Shown here in pieces: positions 25,616 to 38,227 of a stretch of 64,000 bases of DNA; positions within the stretch are counted from its first letter, which is position 1; every line of letters starts with the position of its first letter. The stretch covers positions 1-64,000 of the forward strand of contig JADWOT020000404.1 of the NCBI GenBank assembly GCA_036345935.2, read 5' to 3'. This stretch comes from Taenia hydatigena. Taxonomy: Eukaryota > Platyhelminthes > Cestoda > Cyclophyllidea > Taeniidae. The translations under genes were made by a program, and so were the position numbers. Under the pieces are notes generated by a model. It was not told the DNA's origin. It searched no databases and was given only the letters and a program-made list of their open reading frames with translations.

Positions 25616-25930
25616 TTGATGATACGAGACGTTTATAAAAAAAGCTTATTTTTAATCAATGAAATTCCCATTTACAAAAAAAAACATTCGCGCATGTCCA
25701 TGTATATTCAAATGAAGCCTCGACTATTACCACCAAACAAAACACGGAAGCCCGACATGCAGTCAATCCTTAAACGAGACCTCCGCGAGGAAAATGTTAC
25801 AGCATCTCGGTATCACTGTGCATTTGAAGAGTATAAGCAATGCGAATATGGCAAACGTATTGGAGAATTTTTTGAATATAACATACTGCATGAGCAGCGC
25901 AGCATAATAAACAAATTATATGCTTACTAA
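25616..25930 (+). CDS. Open frame of 104 codons, unknown
   Basis: A Lys-, Arg- and Glu-rich frame containing QSILKRDLREENVTASRYHC and ending RSIINKLYAY. There is no membrane segment. There are no convincing splice sites at either end, and no AATAAA was noted near the stop. The charged composition is protein-like, but the frame is A-rich and could be chance. Confidence 0.15.
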   Translation: MMIRDVYKKSLFLINEIPIYKKKHSRMSMYIQMKPRLLPPNKTRKPDMQSILKRDLREENVTASRYHCAFEEYKQCEYGKRIGEFFEYNILHEQRSIINKLYAY

Positions 25931-26188
25931 ACTACCACTAGTAGAATTATCAAGTGGACGCAAGCACTGGTCCATTGTAAAGAAAACCAGCCCGATGAAG
26001 GAAATTGAAATGAAAATGTAGATTCGAAGCATTTGCAAATGTAAGCTTCACCAGAAGTATACCGAAGAATAAGGAGGACGAGGAGAAGGGTAATGTTAGG
26101 TGGGAAATAAATAAGAACAAAGGAATAAAGGGTGCCAGCAACCGCGCGCCCGCGGGTTTTCCACTATGCCCCGCACTCGATGATTGGA

Positions 26189-26260
26189 CGGATACCAGGG
26201 GTCTGTATCCGGTTTCATCGCCAGCGTCTGGACCAACGGATGAAACCTTTCCACTGGCGT
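26189..26260. other. Structured G+C-rich patch with interleaved inverted repeats
   Basis: CGGATAC and GTATCCG form a 7-bp hairpin at 26,189-26,211. Next, GGTTTCATC (26,211-26,219) is complementary to GATGAAACC (26,239-26,247), and CGCCAG (26,219-26,224) to CTGGCG (26,254-26,259). The two pairings interleave, as in an H-type pseudoknot. The stretch from about 26,130 to 26,380 is also much richer in G+C and CpG than its surroundings. No known ribozyme core was recognised on either strand. Confidence 0.35.
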
Positions 26261-26799
26261 CACCCACCTGTGTACTAACCCGCACTAAAGTAGCACAACC
26301 TCTTTGGTACGACGTACACTAGAGGCCGCCACGTGGCGTGGTTGCCTGCGTCTACGAGCCTTCATTGCTCACCCTTTCTTCCCTTTTACTTACCAAAGCA
26401 CCCATCCACTGCAATTGAATTTGTTCACCTTTGTTTTGGCTTCTACAATTATCGTTTAATCTGTCTTTTTGTTTTCTATTTTGCCTTTTTTATGTTTTCC
26501 TCCTTTTATTAATGTTTTTCTGAAAACAGCAAGTAAATGACTGGCAAATTTGTTCCCATTTTATGTTGTAGCGGCTTTTTTGCTGATCGTAATGTAAGTA
26601 ATATTTAAAGGCTACTTTCTCATTCGACATGATATTGCATTGGCAACTTTGCTTATGCTGCTAGATTTTTCCATTATCCTTCCTTAGGCCCTTTTGCACT
26701 GGCTTTATGCAGAACTATCGAAATACCAAAAAGTGTTTCGACTGCTCAATCGCTGATTTGTGGTAGCTAGGATTGGTAAGCATATCTAGCTCGGAGGTT

Positions 26800-27072
26800 A
26801 AAACAATTTTGAACCAGGTGAGTTTTGCCCACCTCATCGCCTCGGCTCTCTCATGTTATGTTTCCTTTGCAGCTGTCCTCCCTAGTGTCGTGCACTCACA
26901 CTACATCAAAACTGATAGTGCGAATGTGTGGGTAGATGGGTGGGTAGCTTATTTAATGCTACTTTGTTTCTCTGCAAAATTAGGTGCATAAGGAAGCTGA
27001 CTTTAGAACTTCTAGTTAAAATAAAGCCTAAGCCGTACATTTGGTGTCCTAAAGCATTCCTATTCTGAACAG
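26800..27072 (+). repeat. Dispersed fragment of block E
   Basis: This stretch is the reverse complement of about 37,438-37,700, and so also of part of E'. Shared words include CCAGGTGAGTTTTGCC, CCTCGGCT, GTGGGTAGATGGGTGGGTAG and GCATTCCT. It lies about 10 kb outside the duplicated mosaic, so it marks a dispersed repeat and not only a local duplication. In this orientation it follows the tRNA-Arg head of the composite element and so corresponds to its distal part. Confidence 0.65.
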
Positions 27073-27079
27073 TTTTAGA

Positions 27080-29460
27080 AAGCCACAGCACTGCTATATT
27101 GCCTGCATGAATACACATTTCAACTAAAAGGCGCTCAGTGATCACGAATCCGTTGGTCTGAATGAGCACAGCCTTAATAATCATTTCTTATTCCTACGTG
27201 ATTATTGCACTCAATCTAAAGGCCTGAAGACTGGGGTTAAAATAGAAACACTAGCCTTAAAACCCTGACAGCTGAGATTACATATCCCTTCTCTTTTACG
27301 AATCTCTCACTCAGCCATGGCCCATCCAAGCCACATAGCGCATGGTCTAAAAATTAGACAGCACATCGAATTCTAGCGATTATGGGAGTTTATCCCCGCA
27401 TTCTAGGGTGTGAAAAATCAGACCTAGAGCACATACTAGCAAAGATTGTATGAAATAAAATTAACTTGCTCGTAGATGAGCCACTGTAGCCACGTCCGAG
27501 ACGTGTGGGTGCATGTGGTAATTAGATCATTGTTGTTTGCGCCCGAATATGCAAACGATGAAGTGACATGAAATGGAACAAACCGAAATAAAATCAAAAC
27601 TTCGCATCTAATATAACGAAAGATGTCCTTCGGAATTAACTTCGATATGTAGGTGTTGAAATTGGCCGCAATAATTGATATCTGATAGGGCGCGGGAGAT
27701 TATGAGATAGCTAGTTACACTTTCATACGGAAGTGCAAAGGATTCGCCTAAAAGTATTGTACATTTATAATTGCATGACCTGCAGCATTTCTTTAAATGT
27801 CAGATTCGACTGATAATATAATATACAACATCTTTAGTACAACAATATACCCCAAGCAAATAAGCTGCGAGTACAATTGTTCCTCATTTGCTGAAGACCT
27901 ATTGGCAAACAAAGCCTTCGTAGATTCAAATTGTTACATGCGTTCCTCGTGCCACGTCGCATGGAAGATGGGGGTATGGAAAAAAACCGAAAAGTATAAT
28001 TCCGTATAATCAATAGTGCAGATATTCACTTGAAGCTGTTTAAGAAGCCTGACCATGCAATAAGCAAACTTAATAGTGGGTAAAGAAGACTCCTACGATC
28101 GACCGTATAAACCCTGTTAATCCAAGGGGAAAATGTTTGATAAGGAAAATAACAAATCCTTATCAGAGTCTTAGAGAAGATAAGGAGCCTATTCAAAAAT
28201 TTTAAAAAAATGTGGCCACACATGGACTGCCAAAATGCAGCCAAGATTTGCACAATTGGCGTATTAAGAGAAAACGACTTTAAACAAAGCAATGGGGGTG
28301 AAGGGCTGATCACCCCAAAGACGCGTAAAAATTAGATCTCAAAAATTCACATGCTTGACATTCACCACGCACAACTTTGCTACGTTGCGCTTCATTCCTA
28401 TCGCATGGTAAATCGTAAGGGGTATTTTAAGAAGACTGCTGCTGATGAGGATCGCTTTGGCACCCAAACGAATAAGGCTTTTAAAATGAGGCAATTTAAG
28501 TAATGCGGCAAGTCATGTTGCAATAGAAGTACTCTTGCGTTACCAGTCCATTCATCGGCAAATTCAGAATACCTTGCTTGAACCAAACCTTTGTGCCTTT
28601 TCGAGATAGGATCGATGTCTCATCTATTACTGATTGGTGTATGATAGAGTAGAAATGAAAAGGTCCATCGCTTTACCACTGTTTGAGTAGTGTGGTGCGA
28701 TTCTGCATCGAAAGTGTCGACACAGGCCATGCGGAGAAATAAACTTGCACTGAGTGAGTACAGGCGAGTAGGTATGCCATGCCATGGAATGAGGACTGGA
28801 GAGGAGTGCTGGCAGTCGAAGCAATTGATTAATGAAACCAGCAAGGCAGGAAGATGCGCAAATCGGGGCTAATGTTTTAAACACAATTTACGAGTGTGGG
28901 TATCGTAGCGGTTCGTATAAGGCAATTTCAGAGCAAGGGGTGAAGTTGAATTGTCAGGCAAATAGCTATTGCTCACCTTTCCCGTGAGGAACATAATAGG
29001 AGGCAAAAATGATAAAGACAGCATTAGGTTGCCGAAGTAATCGTTAGAGTGCTCCTGCACAGCAATTTATGCTCCTATATGATGAGATGCGTTTTTGTAA
29101 AATTCATATTAATCAAATCTATTTTTACGAGATAATCCTTAGTAATTAAGATGATTCATTAAAAATATAGTCCACTTTAGACAAAATCATGGCATTTTAG
29201 CGTAACAACGGCTCCAAAGTACCAATGGGGTAAGAAGCGGTTACCGCTAGTGACCTTGGAAATGCTAAGCGAATTACTTAATTCGAAATCTCGTTTCACT
29301 TAACGAAATATGCGATCTGCAGTAGACTTTTGTCTTAGAAATTGCAAATATCATGATAATTCGTTCTTACTTTTCAAAAGATGCGTGGTGTTTGCATGGC
29401 TGAATGATTAATTCGTGAACATTTTTTGAGCAGAAGTCTATCGCTATTATATGCATGTAT
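27080..29460. other. A+T-rich region, nothing recognised
   Basis: Open frames are all under 100 codons with no clear splice context. No long repeat or RNA gene was seen. Confidence 0.4.
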
Positions 29461-29645
29461 AGCATCTCGAGGCTCACTCGAGGCAAAAGAAGGCAGAATA
29501 ATAGGGTAGAATATATATGTTTAACGGACAGAGGGAGATGAGCTGCTGGCATGACTGAAAGACCAGCCTACACAGCTAGAGCAATGCGGCCACCTCTGTG
29601 ACCTCAACCGTAACCGGTAGTCCAAACAAACAAAATATTACATTG
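29461..29645. repeat. Short direct repeat, copy 1
   Basis: It shares with 30,205-30,345 the ordered words AAAAGAAGGCAGA, AGGGT, GCAATG(C/T)GGCCAC, TCTG(T/C)GACC and GGTAGTCCAA, with an extra segment in this copy. The copies are about 740 bp apart. The region between is richer in CpG than the surroundings, and its minus strand has two overlapping frames of 63-82 codons. An old retroelement remnant is possible but not shown. Confidence 0.55.
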
Positions 29646-30204
29646 CCTCTCTTCTCTTTCGAGAGTCGTCTCCGACTCGCCCCTTGGTAGACCTCCCGCG
29701 CCACCCATCGCAACGTAGCCAGTGCTTCAAGAAGCACCCATAAGCTAACCATGTCAGACGTCGACATTCGACGCGCTTGATGCGATGCTTGACACTAACG
29801 TCAGTAATCCCTCTCGACAGTTCGATTGGACTTCGATTTTGTCCGACTTGAGAACAAAACTTAGAGTGAGAGCTTCTGCTTACCAAGAGTACGCCTGTAG
29901 GAAGATGTTAGCACATCGACCTCCTTAAGCAAGTATTTTAAGGGTAATCTCTTGAACGATACCCTTCCAGGTCGTCCATGGCCAGTGTCACTTCAGTTGT
30001 TAATAATTTTCTTGTAGAACACGGAGATGGAGATGCCGAAAGCAAACGCCCTTCCTAGCCCAACTGCCATGGGAGGTCAGAGATACTTCATCCGTAGCAC
30101 ATGCACTTCTTCCGCACCGCTGAAATATGTCACAGGTGGTGGAGATTGGGATAGGAACCCCATCGAATAGGGTCTGCTTTCCGCTGCCACCAATCTAGTG
30201 TCCC

Positions 30205-30345
30205 GATGCTCTTCCGAGACAAAAGAAGGCAGAAAACTAGGGTGGCATGGCCCGAAGTAAAGCCTGCACAGTTAGGGCAATGTGGCCACTTCTGCGACCC
30301 TGACCGAAATTGGTAGTCCAAGTGAACAAATTATTGCAATTGTGT
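30205..30345. repeat. Short direct repeat, copy 2
   Basis: This is the partner of the repeat at 29,461-29,645, in the same orientation. On the minus strand it overlaps a 63-codon frame containing KWPHCPNCAGFTSGH, a CPNC motif that could be zinc-binding but is not diagnostic. Confidence 0.55.
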
Positions 30346-31630
30346 CTGTATTTAGGATCAATTTTTATTTGTTTTTAATTTATTCTTCGATTGGGGTGTG
30401 ACGAAAATGTTTCTTATTTATTCACCTCAGGCATCGCTTCATCTTCAAATCTAGATAAGGAGCTCCAGCTCTACTTCAGGTATAGTGGTCCATTGTTCGT
30501 TCGGCCGCAGGTTTCGCTTACGTTTTTTTCGGGTGGCTACATTGCTCAGCCGAGTAAAATGGTTTCCAGGCCATGTCAATCAACTTCATCCCCTCTTTCT
30601 ATCGAACACATATAATTTACCCTGGTATTTTGCACTCTATTTTTTTCGAAAGAGTCTTGAGACGTTGCATTGGTAGCAGCAAATAGTGGATCCGACTATG
30701 ATGGATTTCCACCAATCTATATCACCTATGACAAATTTTGGTTGCGCGAGAGAAGTGAATATGCTACAGATTGGAGAATCCCTGCCACCACATAACAAGA
30801 GGGGTTAACATTAAGTCATGCAGAAAAAATTCTCTTCCTCTTCCTCTTTTTTTCTTCTTCCTTTCAGTAAACGCTTCGTCGTCCCCCTTCCCTCGTGAAG
30901 TGCTCCCTAAGTCAATTGCATTTTTCTGCAGATGTGCTTGTTTATTTCACATTTGGTAGTCACTCTATTCCTCCCGTTTACTAGTCTAAAGCAGGCAGTT
31001 TCTTTAGCTTCAAACATATCCATTCCTTACTCCCTCATGCCTTTACTGCATTTTCCAAAGCACCATACCTATTTTCCGCTCTTCGCTTTCTCTAGTACAC
31101 CTCACCATTATTATCCACGCTGCATATTACTCACCTGCTTTGCGACTATTTTTTGGGAAAAGTTCCTGTATTGTGCTTTAACATTCTTACTTTTGAATCC
31201 ATCCGACTCTCACACCTTAGTTACATAGTTTTCTTTTATTGCCTACGTTTGCTTTGCAATTGCGTCCTATCAGCGTAACATTATGGCATCCTCAAGGTCG
31301 TGGCCATTTTCACATTTAGGGACAACGTTCCTCATAGTAAACTAACAAAGAAACAACATAAAATAGCTTTTGTCTAAGCTAAACAAATTATTTTACATCA
31401 AGCTTTACAAGGAATAATATCACGTGCACTCCCTTTACATACCTTCAGCTTATAAAACGATGCAATGCCATGTATTTATCTTTAAAATAATTTGTCCCAT
31501 ACTTGACCATTATAAGAATGTGAAAGCAAATCTTTATCAAAATTTACTGTTTGCCATAACAACATGAGATCCTAGAATACATGAGGTAGCTAACAATTTT
31601 ATAGCCAGTGCTTACTTCAATTGATGCGAG
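30346..31630. other. Pyrimidine-rich region without a recognised gene
   Basis: A very strong pyrimidine tract followed by TTTCAG ends near 30,867 and would serve as a splice acceptor. The frame after it is open only for about 30 codons (ASSSPFPREVLPKSIAFF). Another frame at 30,932-31,228 is hydrophobic because the DNA is pyrimidine-rich. No convincing product. Confidence 0.35.
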
Positions 31631-32387
31631 TCCAGCCTCATGGAAGAGCTTTTCAGAATACTTCTTAGCCGGCGATTCCTTAATGTACTATGTTTACAGA
31701 CAAATGCTAGCACTTAGAGAGGGTCTTACTTCCCTGTCGATAAGGCCGAGATAAGGCGCAAAGGACCCTGGGCGCACTTAAAGACGTTATTTAGAGCCAT
31801 TCCACGGTATAGCCATCTATCACAACCTCATCTCATCTGACCATTTCGTGCACCATATCATTAAACGCCACGTAGCTGCTCGATCGCGGTACCAGCCGTC
31901 ATACCCATTTAATGGCACCGTGCGCTGAATTGGCAACGCGACATTTTAGACCACCTCGCGAAGTAAAAGACTGTGAGTTCACTCAGGCTGTGTTTATCCT
32001 TCTCGCCTTCCACCTTCCTGACGTACATGCCCCTGTACAAGGCAGTTGGGAGCATCTTGTTTTCTTCTCCTTAAACACAGCCCTTCCTCCTTAAAACCCA
32101 TCTACCCAACAACCAAAAAGATACGCGTTCACCACATTTTAAAGCTATTTTCAAGGCTAAGTAGTAGCATCCCACTCTTTGACAATCCACTCTGCATTTA
32201 GCAACAGGATTGAGTTCCCCAATGAAGACGGTACTTTGAAGTGCACTTTACTTCCATCAATAAACTGCAACTCAACAAAACAAAAACGCTTACACCTGCT
32301 GAGGTAAAACATGCCGCAGCCGTCATTTGAACACCCCCATCACCAATTCATACACTTGCGCTGCAACATCCTCAACTTCTCTCCTTC

Positions 32388-34104
32388 CCAGAGACGAAAA
32401 GAGACATCACACTCGGGTGGAATACACAAGCATGTGGTTAACATACCAACGACCCACTCCATTAAGGTTCAACGTCGAGGCAAATAGATGGCCCCACCAC
32501 TGAAATCCTCCATCCAACAAACCACTGACGCACTACATAGTCGCCTCCGCCTTGTTCAGTACCATCCTCCGTGCTCTCCTTGGCAGGAGCTCTGCGTTCT
32601 CAGCCCCCTCATCTTCCATGGTTTAAGCAAAATCCCGTATGGGATGGAACAATGTGCTAGCCATCACGCGTTTCCATGACCAGTGGAGGAAATACGAGCC
32701 TAAAAGCAAAAGGTCAAACTCCTGCTAACGATGCGGCTCCACGACAACTATAGTGACAGAATAGTTAAGATTTACTATCGCTGCCAGTCCGCAATCTACT
32801 GTCATATCGTAAACATGCAAGGATAAGCCCAAGCACTTGTCCTAGGCAATGGAACTGAACTCAATACCATTAACTGACAGATGACCATTGAAACGCACAA
32901 AGAATCCAAAAATAATACAACCTTATATGGCATAAGCTGCGTAGGTGAGAAGCTGCAGAGGCAAGTAGAGCATGAAGTCGTTGGGCATTTTAAGCTTCGC
33001 CTACAAATTAAGTGACCTAACAGATAAGTTCCACTCATTGCAGCAGTCACACGTGGACGTCATTCGAATGCCTCTGGAAAGTTACCCATGCGTGGATACG
33101 GGCCAATAACTTGCATCATAAGCCTCGAACATCGGGCAAGCGATTATCGAAGCGGTACAACACTGTAAAATTTCAATGATAAAGTCTTCAGCCAATCGCC
33201 TTAAACAAAATTGCCATAATCAAATTTACTTAGGACTGTGTGTACTTTGCAAGAACAAAACAGAATAGTGATTAAGGGTGCCTCCGCCCGCGACCGCCTG
33301 TCTACGCGCATGATTTTATCAAGTAATCGGACAAGGCTGGCCGGGAAGGGGCTTTTGAGGTTGCGCATTGCAAGTGGATGTTAGTAACTCACGCACCGAC
33401 CCCAAATATTGGCGCACTGAATGTTTGCAATGACACAGACGCGACTGACCTTATAGTACTGTGTCCTCAAATCCATAAACTACAGGGCCACCACGCCTGC
33501 AGAGTCCGAAAAATGAGTGAAAGTAAGTTTCGTGCCACATTATTTAAAATCTTCTTTGCTAAAAGGCATGATCTCATGAAGAGCAATGCTCATTCTCGAG
33601 GAGGTGCGGTGTGACACAAGGCTTCAGAGACTGCCCAACTCCACCCACTTGATCGATAAAACCTTCGACACGTAAAGTGCTGCAGTCTTGATTGACCTGA
33701 TGCGCCATTATGATGACATCTGCTCCTAGACCACTCCGTTGAGTACTCAGGTGGAAAGATCAGTATATATAAAAATTGGGAAGAGAAAACATGATTTAAA
33801 GAAATGGCTAGCAGCAGATGGCTGGCTAGACAATGTTTTGAAATCCTAATTAAGAAATTAGGATTTGTAGTCGCTCTGCTCCAAATTTATCAAAAATGTC
33901 ACCTGCTGTGGCTATGAGAAGCGAGTGCAGATGAACTCCATATCACTGCCATCTCCTAATGGTCTCTATTCTCGTTTTCACTCTTTTGGGGCCGCAACCC
34001 TATCTATGGATAAAAAGTCTATGCAAGAAAGCAATGCACTCATTTTTGGTCCTTTATCAAATAAGCAAACTAAGCAAAATAGCCTTGCAGGAGTGTAGTT
34101 CAGC
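32388..34104 (+). repeat. Left arm of near-identical 1.7-kb inverted repeat
   Basis: Its reverse complement is 38,836-40,552. Paired positions always sum to 72,940, so there are no indels over 1,717 bp. The only differences I noticed are near 34,096 and an A/C-type change near 33,432 that alters one residue of the 78-codon frame. Just outside the arm, at 32,387, identity falls abruptly to that of the rest of the family. Confidence 0.85.
33841..33866. repeat. Conserved 11-bp-arm palindrome in block A
   Basis: AAATCCTAATT (33,841-33,851) is inverted as AATTAGGATTT (33,856-33,866) around 4 nt. The same hairpin is kept in B (39,074-39,099) and C (58,535-58,560) although C is otherwise diverged. 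Function unknown. Confidence 0.6.
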
Positions 34105-36168
34105 AGTATCGACGGTTCCTCTGAATGTATGACTGAGCTAAATGGACTCCGTGTCGACACATTATCGCACTACTTACTTTCGGCTCATTAAACTACTATT
34201 ATAGTGGGAATGCTTCAATCAGGTTTGACGACTAAGTTAAGATCCAATACTAGACTGAGGGCGAATAATGAGTCACTCTTCTGGCAGATGCATCTCTTCA
34301 TTTTGGCCGCTGTCTTTCTTCCTTCATTCCTGTAGTCTATAGCACACTGCCGCGCAGTTTTACTTTGCTATCTTCATTTCAAACAAATGCAAATGTTGTT
34401 AGAGCATCAGTATCACGAATGCGCCTCTCTGCCTCCTATTATTACTACCGATCGACATGCTGTGCCACTTGCCTGACCGACTTTCATGCGTGTGCCTTCC
34501 TTCGCATCGGTCTGACAGATACACGAGCGATTGTCACTGTAACCCATTAACTACTTCACTCTTCGCCACTTAAGACCTGCCATCATATCTTAGAAGTCGA
34601 ATGGATGCGTAAATACCACCTCGCTTAATCAAATCGCTGACAAAATAGATCAACATCTGAAACGGCTTAGGAATGGCTCATGAGTACTCTAGCGAAATTC
34701 AAGAGCCCTACGCTCACAAAATACAAGACGTGCGCGAACTGTGACAACTTCAATGTATCCATTTCACTTCACATATGCTGTGCAATGCATCTACATTCAG
34801 ATGTTCCATCGACCAAGCATCCAGCACACAAATGGACAACATGGCGAAAATGCGGCTGAGACAATATGTTGGTGGTCTCAAAATACTGATCAAATGAGTC
34901 AATAAAACAAAGTCAACCAAATCATAATTTGCCGTGGCTTAATCAAAGCATGGTGAGTTACGCATTTTAAAACCACCCTAATTTTACAGGTGCAAACGCT
35001 TGAAGCCGGACAAACTGCGCACACGCACATTGGCACGTAGATACTTGGGACAATAAAGGCTGTTGGCGAAATTGTTTGAACGAGTTGGTCACATTCACTG
35101 GTTTGTGCCTGTAGTACACACGGCAGACCCGAGTGCAAACGACCCGGCATTAGTCGGTCCATCCTCGGCATTTATACCCCCAGAACTAGTAAAATTATCA
35201 TATAGAGTCATAATTTATTTGCACTTTATTGAACACAGTGCAAAAACCAGAGTTCGCTTTTCTCACATCAAAAATCGACGAAAACCACCCTGCGAAGTGA
35301 TTTACGATCGCTGGTCGCCTCATGTCTAATAGGTGCAACGAAGCAGACTTTCCAGACGCCCCCCTTTCAGGCGGCCTACACAACTGGAGAATCCGCATCA
35401 ACACTACAAATGTGAGTTGACTTCAGCCCACGAGTTTTGATGAGGTCTGCTCAACGAGAGAACATAATCACCTAGCTGGACGGAGCATTTCAAACATGCA
35501 GCTTCATAATGGTATGCGTTCATCACCTGATTTACCGTTGTCTACCCATTACAAACGCAATGAAATAAAATAGGATTTCAGAAGCCTTTATGACCATTAA
35601 AAACTCACTAGAGCAATGGCATCCATACCATTGTCTGTTCACTGCTAATAAGCAATCACATGGTCTGACGCAACCGTTCCTCAAATGGCCGTTGGCAGAT
35701 AGATTTGTCGAATGTGCATCGACCAAATCGTCGGAGAGTGGGTAAAGTATTGCCGTGTGAAATAATTACATGCAGCTTCCAAAAGACAAATCATTCCGAT
35801 AAGTTTATTTTGGAGTCGCCTACCATCGGTTGCAAAGTGAGGCAAACTTTAGGTCGTGCGATCCAAAACTTGAACACAACTAGAAGTCGACGAAAAGAGG
35901 AAAGTTATTGAGTCTGCGTGGACTAATTTTGACTATGCCACTATGTTACAAGTCGTTATCGTTTTACGCGCTACCCTCGAAATTCAATCACCCGTTCCCT
36001 GTGGCTATAATGGTCAGCATATCTTCTCAAATGTGTTAATTTTGCTAGTAAAAACAAAACGAAGGCAAGGAAGTGTGCAATTCACGGCAAATTATCACAC
36101 GAACATAGTGCTGAAGAATTGATCTTCTCATGCGAGACAACTTCAATAATAGAGTGTCGGCAGAAATC

Positions 36169-36190
36169 GCATGCTTTCCTACAAGCATGC
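36169..36190. repeat. 8-bp hairpin conserved in A and D
   Basis: GCATGCTT (36,169-36,176) pairs with AAGCATGC (36,183-36,190) around TCCTAC. Block D holds the same hairpin, inverted, near 49,622-49,645. Confidence 0.5.
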
Positions 36191-37999
36191 TATGCATAGA
36201 CCACACAGCAATAACCGCTCGTGTAACTTGAGTGCATGCGTTCGATGAAAGAAGAATGAGTAAACTGGGAAGCGTTGAGACACATGTGCCTCGGAAGAGC
36301 ACCTACCTGGGCAGCATGCAGGCCGAAGGAAGTGAATGACAAGCAAGCGGTTGCTTCAATTGTTCTTAGGTAGTCTCACCAATAACAAGCCCTTGATTTT
36401 ATCGAAAGAAAAGTATGAAGTAGGTCGACGGTTTCTTGTCTTATGCACATCAGAGTTCACTTCAAAAATATCTTTTATTTTGCGGGATGCAATGTTCAGG
36501 TTTCATTCAATTTGTCCCATCTTGTGTCGTTTCATCGTTTTTACCCTCGGGCGCATGCAACAAGGTCCGATCACCACATACATGCGCACGTCTCGGAAGT
36601 GGCTACTGTGGCGCATCTGCGGGTAAGTCAACTTTACTTACGTTGCGCAATCATCGTCAGGGCGTGTCATCGACTTGGTTTTTGCACCCTATTTAGAATA
36701 TCGACCCCACAATGTAGGGGCAAATTCGCACAAATGCTAGAATTTGATGTACTGAGTATTTTTAGCCATACGCTATGTAATTCGGACGAGCCATGGCTGG
36801 GTGAGAGATTCTGTAATGGGTAATGATTCGTTGTCTCAGCTGTCAGTGTAATGCGATTGGTTTCTCATTTTTAGCTTTGTTCCTTGGGCCCTTGTATTAA
36901 GTGCAATGGTCACATGGGCAGGGGAACCAGTGATCGAGGCTGAGCTCAATTAGACTAGCTTCATCCTCAGTTGCAGATGATGCTCCCTCCACTAACCCAT
37001 TCGTGGTCACTGACCACCTCGCACTTAAAAGGCGCATTCAGGCAAGCATTGTAACAGTGTTGCTACTTTCGGAAACCGTTCAGCCCTTAGATGAACATCG
37101 AGGTGCGGCCATCAATTACAGAATGCTTGTAAGACCACAACCAATTAAACGTTAGCAGATCCGTGCAAAACACAAACAGGAATAATTCTTTTTACCATTC
37201 AGTTAAGACTAATGTCAACGAACAGACACTAAATTTTCAACCACTGCCTTAACTCAATGAAAAATTAACACATGCGAGTGCTCTGATCAGAATCTGCCAA
37301 TGTGAATGCAAGACATAAATAAATTAGCAGTGTGCAAGGTTTGTGAATGGTGTTACGCTTTCTGCATCATGGATTTCCTGCTAGCAAGCATCCACTGAAA
37401 AGCACTCAGCCTATTTATTAATATCTCTGGATTGTTATGTCTAGGAATGCTTTAGAACCCCAAATGTACAGCCTAGATCTTGTTTCAACCGAAAAGTTTT
37501 AAATATCAGCTTCCTCGTGAACCTAATTTCTGCACAAAACGGAACAACATTAAACAATCCACCCACCCATCCACCCACGCATTCGATCCATCAGTTTAGA
37601 TGTGGTGTGAGCGCACGATGCTAGAGGGGGTAGCTGCTAAGGAAACAAGACATGACGAAGCCGAGGCAATGAGGTAGGCAAAACTCAACTGGTTCACAAG
37701 TGCCCTGATCCCTGGGCTACGGAGACCGCTAAAATTTGTTTCCTACTTCTTCCTTGTCCACTGGTGCAATACGCGACTCCACTGGCCACACTTCATCTAT
37801 CACACATGTCCTTCCATGTGTCATAGCGGCGAAACATGGCATCTGGTCGAAGGAGAGAGGTTGGCAACAGGAGCGAATGAGATAAGTAGAAGAGTGAGGA
37901 GCACAAAAGATGTGAATATAAGGGAGTAAGTGCAAAGGAAAAGTAGTGGGAAGGATTCGGTGGTGAGAGAGCGAAGGAGACATGAGGGTAGAGGATTAG

Positions 38000-38073
38000 T
38001 GGTGATGAGGTAGATCAGTAGGTTAAAACGCCGTCCTAATAACGTGGATGTTGTGGATTCTAGCCTCTCACCA
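38000..38073 (+). repeat. tRNA-like module 2 of composite element, copy 1
   Basis: The 74-nt unit has end complementarity TGGTGA/TCACCA, an A-box-like TAGATCAGTAGG, a loop-like CTAATAA and a B-box-like GGATTCTAGCC. The order and spacing are those of a tRNA, perhaps of isoleucine type by the loop, but the anticodon stem is poor. It is on the strand opposite to the tRNA-Arg module at 38,228-38,300, 154 bp away. I infer a tRNA-derived retroposon module, not a working tRNA. Confidence 0.45.
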
Positions 38074-38227
38074 GGCATGATGACATGCTACGTCCCACAT
38101 TTTAGCTCAATTTACTGCTCCTCCCTTCAAGAATCTAAGCAGATGTCACATCCATCCTTCCTGATGCAATCCGTTGTTGGACAGGCACGATGCTACTACA
38201 TGCAGCGAGAGAGATAAAGGAGATTCA

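Larger units (their letters stand above)
8575..26780. other. Long mostly single-copy region with only weak exon candidates
   Basis: About 18 kb without a firm gene, tRNA or long internal repeat that I could see. Scattered open frames that end at splice-like sites are listed individually at 10,439, 11,344, 15,538, 17,993, 20,220 and 23,388, plus 25,616 without such sites. A stable hairpin is at 19,431-19,461 and a structured G+C-rich patch at 26,189-26,260. Elsewhere I see only A+T-rich sequence with short homopolymers. Confidence 0.45.
31635..36330 (+). repeat. Block A of the duplicated mosaic
   Basis: Block A is homologous in inverted orientation to C (about 56,890-61,665, covering its 31.64-35.5 kb part), to D (about 49,492-50,270, covering its 35.5-36.33 kb part) and to B (38,836 to about 40,860, covering its 32.1-34.1 kb part). 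Similarity to C and D is roughly 85-90% by eye, with indels. Open frames in the block (for example at 31,912, 32,488, 32,802 and 33,378) have counterparts in other copies. The 33,378 frame has a stop in C, and changes between copies are not concentrated at silent sites. I treat these frames as non-coding or decayed. Confidence 0.75.

Noticed and set aside
26189..26260. Hammerhead ribozyme in the structured patch
   Set aside because: The CTGANGA and GAAA core elements are not present in the required order on either strand.
31912..32094. 60-codon frame with a counterpart at 61,184-61,390
   Set aside because: A 3-bp in-frame indel and many amino-acid changes; openness over 60 codons in two copies is not strong evidence.
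32488..32679. 63-codon frame kept open in A, B and C
   Set aside because: Between A and C most base changes alter the amino acid, so there is no sign of protein-level selection. It is likely a chance frame in a young repeat.
33378..33614. 78-codon frame almost identical to one at 39,326-39,562, as evidence for a conserved protein
   Set aside because: The near-identity comes from the whole 1.7-kb inverted arm being near-identical. The diverged copy in C has an in-frame TGA.
34899..35171. Frame with CAVCPASSVCTCK shared with 57,370-57,648 as a zinc-binding protein
   Set aside because: The two copies differ at several residues around the cysteines, and the frames diverge on both sides.
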